The translations under genes and the position numbers were made by a program. Below, piece by piece: positions 11,255-21,388 of a stretch of DNA of 64,000 nt. Position 1 is the first letter of the stretch, and each line of letters opens with the position of its first letter. Where the stretch lies: positions 930,001-994,000 of the forward strand of contig JAKULF010000013.1 of assembly GCA_022661535.1 (NCBI GenBank), read 5' to 3'. The DNA is from Eutypa lata. Its lineage: Eukaryota > Ascomycota > Sordariomycetes > Xylariales > Diatrypaceae. The notes under the pieces are model-generated. The model ran no database searches, was not told where the DNA came from, and worked only from the letters and a program-made list of their open reading frames with translations.

Positions 11255-13390
11255 TCAAACGGCCCCCCAAACCCCCAAGGTCCAATTCGTAGCCTGGCCG
11301 CCGACCTGACCTCTAATCAAGCCGGCAGCGCCAACGCTATGTCGCTGGTGGGTGTGCATCTGCAGCTGGGCGGCCTTGGGGTCGATGTCGGCGGGTCTCG
11401 CGGCGCCCGCGACGCCGTGCAAGAGCCACAGCTCGCGGTCGACGACGGCCAGGGCGGGTACCTTGAGCTGGGCGGCCAGGCTGGCGCCGCACCAGGGGCC
11501 AAGCGAGTCGATGGCGCGCAGCGTGCCCTGCACGGGCGGCGACCGGCCCAGTGTGCCGCGCTCCTTCCGGATCAGGCGCTCGACTTGGTCTTCTTCGGGG
11601 GGCATGTGGGCTGGGTTGGGGTTGTTACTGGGGTTGCTGGGGTTGGGGTTGGGGTTAGGAGTAGGCGTGGTAGGGGATAGCGACGAGGAGGATGGGGATG
11701 GGTTTTCGTCCCCTCCGCCCTCGGAGTACGAGGATGACCCCGCCGTCGTTGTTGGACTGCTAGCCTCGACTACCACCGGCGTGGGGCCCCCGCTACTGAC
11801 GGCGGCAGCAGCAGTAGCAGTAGCAGTAGCAGTAGCAGTAGCAGTAGCAGTAGCAGTAGCAGTAGCAGTAGCAGTAGCAGTAGCAGTAGCAGTAGCAGTA
11901 GCAGTAGCAGCAGTAGTTCTATTCCGCTTGAGCTTCGGGTTCGTCTTGTACTGCTCGACCCCCTTCCCCACGACGGGATCCCAGCCGCGCTCCTGGGCGA
12001 GAAGCGAGACCTCGTCAAATATGCGGCCTTTGAGGCCGATGGTGTTAGAGCAGCCGCCCGTGAGGATGATGCGCGACATGCATATGGCGCGCACGTCCAT
12101 CGGCAGCTGCAGCAGGGCGCGGTAGACCAGCAGGTGGACGGGCAGCTCGTGGTCGTCGAAGCAGGAGGGCGCGAGTCGGTTCTCGAAGAACGTGGCTTCG
12201 CACGGCTCGGAGAGCTGCGAGAAGGGGATCGCTAGGGTCTGGGGCGGGTTGCAGGAGTTGAGGTGGACCGAAATGGGAGACGTATCTTCGGCTGGATCTA
12301 CCGTCTGCGATTCGTCCTGCTCGTGTAGTGTTGGTAGACCCTCTGTGACTTGTTGGGCGCCGCCTTTCGATTTCCGTTTACACCACAATAGACGTGTTGC
12401 GACCTCTTCGCACTCAGCGAAGCTAACAATGTCTCTATTTGTGTCGTCTCTCGGCTGCTCTCGGTGTTCCACTCCCTCGATAGTGTCGGCCAGTAAATTG
12501 TATGTCTCGTTTATCAACATCTTCCCAGCCCGAACAGTCCTCCAGCTATGTACTTCTCGATACTCGTAGACACCGGTGACGGTTGTTTCATGCCAGCCAA
12601 GGTCAATCACAAGACCAGATCGAGTTCCCGCTGCCAAAGCTGCCATGACAGGTGAGGATAGTAGGGATATTGAGGGAGCCTGGAATCGGTGGAAGATGGT
12701 ATCTAAAACGGAGGAGAGTAATGGTATGGGTATCGTCGGCGGTAGTACTAAAGACATTCTTCGCGGTCTCGAATCCAGAAGCAGATACCTATTATGATAG
12801 CAAGAAGGTTAGTTCAAACTGATCGCATACCACTGACGATCAAACAGGCAAATGAGAGAGAGGAAGATAAATCATGAAAAACACACATACTTCGTAAGAG
12901 CATCCCTCAGCTCCCTCTCCAGCCTATCCCCAACAAGGCCCAAATCCAGCCCCCTCACATCGAGCTTCCAAAGCTCATGATCGAAGCCCCACGCCCTGCC
13001 GCCGGCCGACCGGCTCCGCCAACCATCACCATCACCACTGCCACCGCCACTAGAAGACGCAGCAGCAGAAACCTGAAGCGCGGGGGGGTTCCAGGCGCGG
13101 AAGTCGCCGACGCGGCGCTGCTGCTCGGGCCCGAAGGCGGCGACCTTCTTGGGGGCAGCGTCGCCCGCGAAGCCGACGCGCAGCCTGCGGGCGCCGAGCT
13201 CGACGACGACGAGGTCGTCCTCGGCGCGCAGGCTCGACGGCGACCCGAACGCAATGCTGGGGATCGACTGCCGGTGCGAAGACGATATGGGCGTGTGAGG
13301 CGTCACGGGAGCGGCGGGAAGTGCACCCTGACCCTGCGTGCCGGCGCGGATGCTAGATACGGTGCGGTGCGGGAGGGTTGGGGTCGCCAT
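11255..13390 (-). CDS. arp10: Actin-related protein Arp10 (dynactin pointed-end; Neurospora RO-7 type)
   Basis: Arp10/Arp11 caps the pointed end of the Arp1 minifilament in dynactin, the cofactor of cytoplasmic dynein. Two exons (12891-13390, 11255-12788) join across a 102-nt intron (GTATGT...ATAG), giving 677 residues. Actin-fold landmarks are the N-terminal VVELGARRLRVGFAGDAAPK (phosphate-1 region), a central LVIDLGWHETTVTGVYEY (phosphate-2/hinge), ILTGGCSNTIGLKGRI (adenosine-like motif), and the C-terminal GPWCGASLAAQLK. It is much longer than the usual 380-420 residues, because an Ala-Thr dipeptide run (about residues 459-494) and Ser/Pro/Asn-rich sequence are inserted before the C-terminal block. 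The start ATG at 13390 is the first that gives a plausible N-terminus. The insertion is odd but keeps frame. Arp family certain; Arp10 subtype likely. Confidence 0.87.
11808..11917. repeat. Hexanucleotide microsatellite (AGTAGC)n inside the arp10 coding region
   Basis: About 17 near-perfect tandem copies of a 6-bp unit. Read on the minus strand as GCT ACT codons, it gives an Ala-Thr run in Arp10. The unit is a multiple of three, so length changes keep the frame. Confidence 0.97.
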
Positions 13391-14025
13391 TTTTTTGGAG
13401 TTGGGTTGTGTCCTGCTATTTCCTGATACTTCTTCTTCTTCTTCCTCTTTCTTTCCCAGATTCACATGTTGGTTCTACGATTTTCCGGATTTAATTGTAG
13501 ATATACATCGTCATCAAGTCGTCGTCGTCAATGTCGTTTGGTGCAAATGCGATCACCAATTAAAAGTTACACAAGCTCAAAAGCTCATCGCATCTGCTGC
13601 GTCTTCATCTGTAGGTCGCCGTGGCCCATTAACTTGGCATTGGGCAGAGCTGGCAGGGTCCCTCTACAATTGATTGGTAGATTTCTCAATGTTACGGTAT
13701 CATTGGCTCTTAAAGCTGTCCCCCACAGTTAAATACCCCTGTAATCTCTTTGTTGCCAGTGGCTACCAAAAACCTGTGAAAGTCAATATTTGCGCTAAAG
13801 TTTAATAAGGAATAACTATCTAGCCTTTAACTTGACGTAATGACATCAACCAGAACTCCAACTCCAGACTCAATTGTAACATGGAAAGTAGTAAATTTGA
13901 TAACTAATAACTTCCAATAGTTGATCTTGAATATTTACCGAACTTACTATAGATTAATACTTATAAACCTTTATGGATAGGTGACATAGTGGCCAATTAG
14001 CTGGCAGGGGTGCTACATCGTCGAT
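13391..14025. promoter_or_regulatory. Shared divergent promoter region of arp10 and yen1
   Basis: Arp10 (-) and Yen1 (+) are head to head with about 635 bp between start codons, so this interval must hold both promoters. Next to the arp10 start there is a CT-rich TTCTTCTTCTTCC stretch (about 13431-13450). No specific factor site is claimed. Confidence 0.55.
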
Positions 14026-16068
14026 ATGGGTATTAAAGGGTTGGTTAGACATCATCTTTAATTTATATGAAGGTCAAAAACGTATACTGATATTAAATAG
14101 AATTTACAAAGAAATCGGCCCTGGCAAGCGGATATCAGCAACCAAACTGGCTGTCGACAAGCTCGAACAAACCGGCCGCCCATTCCGACTAGCTATAGAC
14201 ATCTCGATATGGCAATTCCAGGTCCAGGCCGCAAGGGGTGGCTCCAACCCAGCTATAAGAACGTTATTCTACCGACTACTCCGCCTCCTCAGTCTATCTA
14301 TACAGCCCATATTCGTTTTCGATGGACCGAACAAGCCCGTCTTCAAGCGAAACAAGCGCTCGGGAAGGGGTGATGGCGTCGCCACGTCCATGGCGAAGCG
14401 GATGATCCGGTTATTCGGCTTCCAGATCCACGACGCCCCCGGCGAAGCAGAGGCCGAGTGTGCACTACTAGAACAGCAGGGAATCGTCGATGCGGTGCTC
14501 AGCGAAGACGTCGACACCATCATGTTCGGCTGTAGGCGAACACTGCGGAACTGGTCTTCCGAGGGTACGAAGGCCAAGACCCCGACTCACATGTCTATGT
14601 ACGACGTTGAAGAGTTGCAGAAAGGGGGCTCGGGTCTAGATAGGGAGGGGATGGTGCTCGTGGCTCTCATGAGCGGAGGCGATTACATCCCAGAAGGGAT
14701 TCCGGGAGCCGGCGTAAAACTAGCCTGCGAGGCAGCACGAGCCGGGTTCGGCAAGCGCTTATGCCAGCTCAAGAGGGCCGACACATCCGAGCTGAATTCA
14801 TGGAGAGAGTGGCTGGTATACGAGCTCCGACACAACGAAAGCGGCTTCTTCAGGACAAGACACAAGGCTCTCCACGTCCCCGACGACTTTCCCAATCTCG
14901 ATGTTCTGAGATACTACACCCACCCGGTCGTGTCGCCTGCAGCTACCCTCGAGAGGCTCCGGAATCAGACCTGGGAGAAGCCGATAGACGTAGAGGGACT
15001 CCGAGAGTTTGTGCGCGAGACGTTCGACTGGAATTACCGGATAGGCGCGATCAAGTTCATCCGAGTCCTTGCCCCTTGCCTGCTAGTGCGGAAACTCATG
15101 GACCGAAACGCGCGAGGCGACCAGGGATCGGAGGACATCAGTTCGATTCAGAAGGAGGAGTCGGAACTCGTGAACTCGATATCAAGCAGGCGCGCGCACT
15201 TCAGCACGGACGCCACCTCGGAGTTGCGTATATCGTTCATACCGACGAACATCGTGGGCTACGACTTCCAAGAGGAGCCGGACGAGGTGATCTCGTACGG
15301 GCGCGATGGTCTCGCCCTCAATAGCGATGACGAATTCGAGGCGCTAGGAGAGGAAGAAGCGGAAGCGCTGGCGGCGAGGACTCCCAAGAAGCCTTTCAGC
15401 CCAACGGACCCGGACCTCTACTGGATACCGGAAACCATCGCTAAGTTCGGGATACCGCTCATGGTCGAGGATTGGGAGGCCGCGCAACGAAATAAGGCCA
15501 AAGGGCGGCAAAAGGCAAAAGCTCCAAAGCCAAAGCAGAAGGCCAAGGTGGGCAGGGCTTCAGCCGGAGCTCTGGACAATTTCGTCAAGGTCACCAAGAA
15601 CATCCCGAAAAGTACCGGCATGGGAAAACCCAGTGTCCCTGCGACCTCCCAACCGGAAGAGTTGGCCCCATCAACCGCGACCAGGCGCCTCCGGAATCCT
15701 CTTAGTGCTAGCATCACTCTATCACAGAATCTCTCATCTCCTGTGCCGTCCACTCAAATCCCAGAAAAGACAAGGCCATTCACAAGATCCAGTAAGCAGA
15801 CCAAGTCCACCACCAGCACCACTACCACGAAGAAATCCAGTAGGAGTGCTCCAGGGGCAACCATAGAAGCCGCGGACCTAACCACCGTCACCCCCTGGAC
15901 GATTGCCGGCTCACAGGTCAATTCCAGGAGGACTAGCACTGGCACCAGCACCAACACTACAAGCAAGAAATCTTCCACCGCAACAAAGACGTCCTCCAAG
16001 GCCATTATCATACCCTCTAGTAGTCCCCCTACGTCGCCTCCAGCGCGTCTTCAGCCAACTATGAGAGA

Positions 16069-16099
<31 letters not shown>

Positions 16100-17023
16100 C
16101 AACCACAACCATCACAGCAGCACCAAAATGAAATCAACAGCCCAAACATATCTCCTCCATCATCTCCCTTCCGAGCTCCATCACCATCATCATCGCCTCT
16201 CCTGATCAACTCAAGCCCACCACCTCGCCCCAACAACAAACGGCGCTCCATCACCCCGCCACCACCACCACCACCGCCGCCTGAGACTACGAATCTCCAG
16301 TTCCAAAGCAACAGCAACGCCAAGGAATGGGAGAACACCTCTGGCCCAGCGGCGACACAAGCCGCAAGGCCGTCGTCCCCATCGCCGTGGGACTCACCAC
16401 CATCATTGCTGCAGTCGCCGAGCGAGAGACCCAGGCGCAGCAAGTTAGCAAGGACGGAATCCCTACCCGTTGAGAGAGTGACGCCACATAGAAAGAGTGT
16501 GGCAGCGACAACAGCAACAACAGCGGTCGGAGGCACGAAGACGCGGCGTGCATTTGTGCGCGCGCAGACTATTGCGGTAGATGTCACGGTCCTCTCAGAT
16601 TCCGATCCGGAAGTGGAAGGCGAGGACGAGGAAGACGAGGAAGCGGGAGAGGATAGCGACCCAGACCTCCCGCCGCTCAGCAGCCTCGTCAATAAATTGC
16701 CGCCACCGTCAACAGCAGGCAAATCGATCGCGAAATCCACTGCGAAGAACAACACAAACGGCCGCACATCAACTGTATCGTTACTATCATCACCACCACC
16801 ACCACCAGCAACCGTGTCAAGGAAAAAAAGCGAGCAACTGCGCACGACGAAGCTCTACGTCCCGCGCAAGAGCCAACCGGGCTACTTCAAGGAGATCGAC
16901 GTGACGGTCGAGGAGGCCGAGGTGCTCAAGGCGCACGTGGCTGCGGGAGGGCCGGGGGGCGGGCGCGGTCGCGCGTGGCGGCGGAGCGATATTGAGTGTA
17001 TTGACCTTACGGGGCATGATTGA
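14026..17023 (+). CDS. yen1: Rad2/XPG-family Holliday-junction resolvase (GEN1/Yen1 type)
   Basis: GEN1/Yen1 cuts four-way DNA junctions late in the cell cycle. The start lies in a 14-nt first exon (14026-14039, MGIK). A 61-nt intron (donor GTTGGT, branch ACTGATA, acceptor AATAG) leads to one long exon (14101-17023), giving 978 residues. Acidic active-site residues of the family are all present: Asp38 (LAIDIS), Asp79 (FVFDGPNKP), Glu120 and Glu122 (PGEAEAE), Asp141 and Asp143 (SEDVDT), and Asp199 (SGGDY). A helix-hairpin segment GIPGAGVKLACEAARAG follows. From about residue 460 the protein is disordered: poly-Gln, Pro/Ser-rich and acidic runs, then a conserved-looking tail. The N-terminal Gly after Met, which threads DNA in this family, is kept, which supports the tiny first exon. 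XPG family is sure; the GEN1 clade is strongly suggested by length and layout. Confidence 0.92.
16068..16103 (+). repeat. CAG/CAA tract encoding poly-Gln in Yen1
   Basis: A run of CAG then CAA codons encodes about eleven glutamines in the disordered C-terminal part of the resolvase. The mixed CAG/CAA makes it a partly interrupted, hence steadier, repeat. Confidence 0.95.
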
Positions 17024-17869
17024 TTCACTAAGACTAAGACTATCTACATAGACTAGGTTGGACTAGACAGTCGAGGTTTGGGAGCTGATTGTTTGGCCAT
17101 AGAATTCGGAGTCTGGTGGATGTTGTTTTATAGGAACCAACAGGGAGCAAAAGGGGGGATAAGGGGTTTGATTGTGTATTCAGTGAGTATAGCAGGCTAA
17201 TCAAAGTGCCAATAGTGCACGTAAATGGTAGATTGGTTTGGGTTTGTGAAAGTCCCTTGCTTTAGCTCGTAGTCAAGGAACAGTGTTGGCTTAAGTGAGC
17301 TCTACCACTTGGTAGTTATCTCAAAGGGTCACATATTATAATGTGGTCATATATACATCGTGAGGTTTTCTCGAAGCTTTAGGCCGCCTTATTGAAGAAG
17401 CATTTTCAGTATGAAACAACAAGGATACGCAAATAGCCACCAGGTAGCTCGGAAGCATCAGTACTAGAGCGGCTTATCGAAATTATCCGTATAATCTAAA
17501 GGGGTAATCATCAGCCTTGGTTACTCAGGCACTCAAGTACTTGCATGCTTACTACCTACTTATGTACCTAGGGGGCATGACTTCGCAGCGGTAAGTAAAA
17601 CCCAAGAAGTGACCTGTGATGACCTGTATGTAGCCTTATTTTCGTACATGCAACCTTGGAAGTTGTAGCTACGGACGGGGTAGCTGATGGGGTGGCCTTG
17701 AAATGCAACATACACGTAGGAGGTAACCATTTTTCAATACCTGCTCCCATACACCCATACACCCTACCTACATGCCTAACCGGCATAGGCACCCACCAAA
17801 GTACTAGGCACTCAGGGCCATAAGGACAAATAAAGGCACAGTTTTTTAACCGTGGGAATTGAGCGCTGG

Positions 17870-18013
17870 TCTGGGCGGATGGCGGAGTGGTGCGTGGTAC
17901 TACTTTCCTAACCTGACGCAGCTGATCAAGCGTTCGATTCCCACTGGGAACAAAAAAAACCCAAAACAGAACAAAACAAACAAACCACACAAAAAAGAAA
18001 ATACACAAAAAAA
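17870..18013 (+). repeat. tRNA-derived SINE-like or tRNA-pseudogene element with A-rich tail
   Basis: A box-A-like TGGCGGAGTGG (17880-17890) and a box-B-like GTTCGATTCCC (17932-17942) are about 50 bp apart, as in a tRNA gene with an intron or long variable arm. Neither the acceptor nor the T stem pairs properly, so it is not a working tRNA. The body is followed at once by about 60 bp of A-rich DNA (17951-18013), the layout of a Pol III-derived retroposon. Copy number in the genome is unknown to me. Confidence 0.45.
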
Positions 18014-18054
18014 TCTTCGGGTTTTTTCTGGGTATTGCCTTAACGTGTCCAGAT

Positions 18055-18108
18055 TGGTACAACCTTCTAGAAAAGGTATTGCATCGGGGCGTTAAGTGGT
18101 ACAACCTT
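18055..18108. repeat. 12-bp direct repeat TGGTACAACCTT
   Basis: Two exact copies (18055-18066, 18097-18108), 42 bp apart, lie just downstream of the SINE-like element. They could be a target-site duplication around a short lost insert, or chance. Confidence 0.8.
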
Positions 18109-18500
18109 GTTTTTTTGCCAATTGTTCAAGATTTCATGAAGATTGGAAGTTGATAATAATGTGTATGTTATTAGCCTTGAACTCTCAGGCGCACGCATAC
18201 TTACTTGGTCGTATGGTATTGCTCGACGGGCAACCCGTATTCAGATTCACTTTGACACATGGGTTGCTGCTGTTGAGAGCGACGACAACACAAGCAGAAT
18301 CATAGAATTAGTAAGGGGGTACTTGATAGTTTCAATTCTATTTAAATAAGGGAGACAGGTCCTCAAGATACGAGACCATCTGCGTTGCTACGAGTTAGCC
18401 ATATAGAAAGAATCCTTCGGCTTTGTGGATGCCTAGGCATAACTAAAAACTTGGTGTAATAGGGGGGTAGATACCCGGTAAGCAGCATTGTCATGAAGCC

Positions 18501-18531
18501 AGACCAGAGACCAGAGACCAGAGACCAGAGA
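18501..18531. repeat. Short tandem repeat, 7-bp unit AGACCAG
   Basis: About four tandem copies of AGACCAG are seen directly in intergenic DNA. Confidence 0.9.
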
Positions 18532-19312
18532 TAGTTAACAAGCATATCCAGCACCTCTAGGTCCCTGCTAGATAATGTCTCATTTTGGTAGATATGCCAC
18601 TGGTTCCCTCTGCCTGATTCGTGCCGTGGATCATGATATATGTTGCGTAGGCTAAACCCATACGTGCATCACAGTACAGAGAATAAACCTAACGCTCCAA
18701 GACAACAACTAAAAATATACCGTAAGACATTGTCATCCCAGATACTTACGTACACCTTCTGTTACTCACATGGGTTTAAATCATCTTTCCTCCTTTCTCC
18801 AAACACCTCCATAAGAGGCAATACATTTCAATTGGCCATCTTCATTTCTCTATGTATATATCCAGAAAATGTGACTGCTCATTCATCGCCAACAACGGGT
18901 ATCCTAAGAAACGAAACTATTGACAGCAACAGCTAAAGCAAAGCTAACGCAAACCAAAAGTAGTAGTAGATGATAGAAAACTCCAATCCATCATCATCCA
19001 TCACCCATCATCCATCCCGCCATATAAAAAGCAAAAAAAAAAAGATCCTCGTTCCCATCCCACCCCCATCCCCATCTCCGACCCCAACCTGCTAGCAACC
19101 TCATTCGGCTCCATGTGTGTATATGTAAAACGTGACAAGGCATATAACCAAAAATAAAAATAAAAGAACCCATAACCATAATATCGTGCGCGGCGTGATA
19201 TACCCCCTCCCCCTTTCGTCTTTCCCCCTCCTCGTTCCGGATATTGTTATTCTTTCCCTTTCTTTTCGATAGATCAGGTGCAGATCATTCATCTCGTTGT
19301 TCCCATCCCATC

Positions 19313-21388
19313 CTAATCACCATCAACATCCCAAGGTAAGTCGCGATCATAAACCCTGACACAAGTAAGATAGCTCGTCAGCCCTCCACCCACCATCATA
19401 CCACCACCACCACCTCCTCCTCCCCCAAACCTACTCCCACCATTCCTCCCCCCGCCACCCAACGACAAGCTACCGCCCCCATGCTGCTGCTGCTGCTCTG
19501 AACCACCACCCCCACCCCCACCCCCACCAAGCATCATCTCCTGCTCGAGCTCCAGCCCGCTCCCCATAAGCGGTCTCACGACCTCCCTCGCGGCAGCCTT
19601 CAGCTCATCGACGCGCTTCTCGAAGCGCCGCAGGTTGTCGCGGGAGTACAGGTCGGGCGTCAGCTTGAGGAAGCGCTTGCACTCGTCGTGGGCGAGGTAG
19701 CCACTCGCGCTGTTCGCCGAGCCCAGGACGCGGTACGTGCGGCCGACGCTGGCGAGGGACGCCGGAGCCGGGGCCGAGACGGCGTTGCGGGGACCTGTTG
19801 CTACCGTCGTCGCGAACGTGACGCTGTTATGATTCCCACCGCCGCCGCCGCCGCCATCACGTGATGAAGACGACGACGAATGCCCGTGCCCGTGCCCGTG
19901 ACCATGATGACCGTTCCTTCGATCCCGATCCGATGCCAGAGGCGGAGGTGGCGGCCTCGGCGGCGCGGGGGACGTGTTATCGGCGAGCCACTGGCGGAAC
20001 AGCGAAACAGCCAACCAATCGAGATAGCCAGAGGCAGGGGCGACGCGCTCGCCCCTCGCGTTCGTCAGCGAGAGGCGGAACAACCTAGCCTCGACGCGGG
20101 CGACGGCCTCCTCGAGCTCGTCGACCTTGTCCTCGATGACGTCGACGACGGCGGGGGGCAGCTGGTGGCGGATGCTGCGCTCGCCGGCGGGCCACTGGCC
20201 CACGACGTGGATGAGGGCCTCCTGGAAGATGACCTTGGAGCGGGCGAGGTAGCCCAGTCTCAAGTACGAGACGGGGTACTTGGCCACCTGCTTCCAGAGG
20301 CGGCCCCGGAACTGCAGCAGGTGGTGGTCGACGCGCGGCCCGCACACCGCCAGCGCGTCGTACTGGTCCGCCAGCGTCAGGAGCGACTTGCACTGCACGT
20401 AGGCGTCGGCGATGCTGACCCCGTCGAGGATCGGCGGGTAGTTGTAGAAGATCCGGAACAGGTTGTCGTAGTCCCGCAGGAGGTCCGCGTCGGCTTGGGT
20501 GAGCTGCGGGGCGGTAGCAGTGACGGCGGTGTTGTCGTTGTAGTAGTGGTGGTGGTTGTAGCTGTTATTCCTGCTGTGCCCTTCGTGCCGCTGCCTCGAG
20601 GATGGTGCTAGGGATAGGTTCGCGACAGATCGGAAGAACGAGCTCGTCGAGTGGGTGTGCGAATGGCTGGATGGTTTGTTGTTGTTGCTGCTACTGCTAC
20701 TGCTGTTGTTGCGTATGGCGGATGTGTTCGCTAATCCATTACCACCACCAACATTACCGCCGCCGAAGAGCGATCTTGTTTGCGCCGAGGTATTCGCGCC
20801 GTTGCTGGTGCTACCACTCTCTGCTTCCTTTTGTATGAGCATCGGTATATCGTCCCCCTCGGTCCCCGGATCCAATTCATACCGCCATCTCCTCCTAGGC
20901 GTAGGAGAATTCGCGCCGAGCCTCGCGACCTCATTCCCATTCCCATTCCCAATCCCTATCGCGCTCCCATTCAAACCACCACCACCACCACCACCCGACC
21001 CTTCCTCCCCAATCCTCGTAAGGTCCCTCGACGCCGAGCTACCATACGAAGCCGGCAGCGGCGGTGGGGGCAGGACAACGCTAGCCTTAGACCACTCGAG
21101 GCTCGTGCTCGCCTCGAAGAAGCCGGAGCAGCGCACGAGGGTGTGGCGGTGCAGCAGGTAGCGGTTCTCGACGCCGCCGGCGGACACGACGATCTCGACG
21201 TCGCCCGAGTGGCTGAACACGGGGAACTCGTTCTGCGGGACGTACGAGGTGCCGCCGGCGTGCGACCGGTTGTACCGCTTGCTGCGCGAGGAGGCGTGGG
21301 GGCGCGAGTTCGAGGTGCGGGCCGAGACGACCGACTGGGTGCCGCGCACGGCGAGGGACGACGGGTACGGGTCTGGTTGCGACACCAT
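19313..21388 (-). CDS. BTB/POZ-domain protein with split domain
   Basis: A single-exon frame of 691 residues starting MVSQPDPYP. The BTB fold begins at about residue 50 (NEFPVFSHSGDVEIVVSAGG, then YLLHRHTLVRCSGFFEAS). The second half of the fold (LLRDYDNLFRIFYNYPP, then YVQCKSLLTLADQYDALAVC) comes only about 190 residues later, after an insert rich in Gly, Asn, Ser and His. The C-terminal half is helical (BACK-like region: VSYLRLGYLARSKVIFQEALIHVVGQWP, then VIEDKVDELEEAVARVEARL) and includes a second low-complexity stretch before the end. BTB proteins dimerise and often serve as Cul3 adaptors or transcription cofactors. No zinc finger or Kelch repeats are present to say which. Related proteins are common in filamentous fungi and uncharacterised. 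Domain call good; function unknown. Confidence 0.88.
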   Translation of the reverse strand: MVSQPDPYPSSLAVRGTQSVVSARTSNSRPHASSRSKRYNRSHAGGTSYVPQNEFPVFSHSGDVEIVVSAGGVENRYLLHRHTLVRCSGFFEASTSLEWSKASVVLPPPPLPASYGSSASRDLTRIGEEGSGGGGGGGLNGSAIGIGNGNGNEVARLGANSPTPRRRWRYELDPGTEGDDIPMLIQKEAESGSTSNGANTSAQTRSLFGGGNVGGGNGLANTSAIRNNSSSSSSNNNKPSSHSHTHSTSSFFRSVANLSLAPSSRQRHEGHSRNNSYNHHHYYNDNTAVTATAPQLTQADADLLRDYDNLFRIFYNYPPILDGVSIADAYVQCKSLLTLADQYDALAVCGPRVDHHLLQFRGRLWKQVAKYPVSYLRLGYLARSKVIFQEALIHVVGQWPAGERSIRHQLPPAVVDVIEDKVDELEEAVARVEARLFRLSLTNARGERVAPASGYLDWLAVSLFRQWLADNTSPAPPRPPPPPLASDRDRRNGHHGHGHGHGHSSSSSSRDGGGGGGGNHNSVTFATTVATGPRNAVSAPAPASLASVGRTYRVLGSANSASGYLAHDECKRFLKLTPDLYSRDNLRRFEKRVDELKAAAREVVRPLMGSGLELEQEMMLGGGGGGGGGSEQQQQHGGGSLSLGGGGRNGGSRFGGGGGGGGGMMVGGGLTSYLTCVRVYDRDLPWDVDGD

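Larger units (their letters stand above)
17024..19312. other. Convergent spacer with SINE-like element and small repeats
   Basis: This 2.3-kb interval lies between the 3' ends of yen1 (+) and the BTB gene (-). It contains the tRNA-like/A-rich element and the 12-bp and 7-bp repeats listed separately. Frames such as 17568-18104 (-) and 18640-18936 (+) run through A-rich or simple DNA and carry no domain. No protein-coding gene is supported. Confidence 0.5.

Noticed and set aside
11808..11917. CRISPR-like or intronic repeat
   Set aside because: It is a perfect tandem hexamer without spacers and in frame with flanking Arp10 sequence; no donor/acceptor pair around it restores a better protein.
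11770..12018. Minus-strand poly-Leu frame
   Set aside because: Out-of-frame reading of the same hexamer repeat in arp10.
11352..12125. Plus-strand frame with a long Ala-Val run
   Set aside because: It is the opposite strand of the Arp10 repeat and has no domain.
16051..16845. Minus-strand Gly/Cys-rich frame
   Set aside because: Shadow of the Pro-, Gln- and Ser-rich tail of the resolvase.
17870..17950. Intact tRNA gene
   Set aside because: Box A and box B are present, but the 7-bp acceptor and 5-bp T stems have several mismatches in every register tried, so only a relic or SINE-like body is claimed.
17568..18104. Minus-strand frame of 178 residues
   Set aside because: It runs through the tRNA-like body and A-rich tail; the hydrophobic stretch is just the T-rich complement of the tail.
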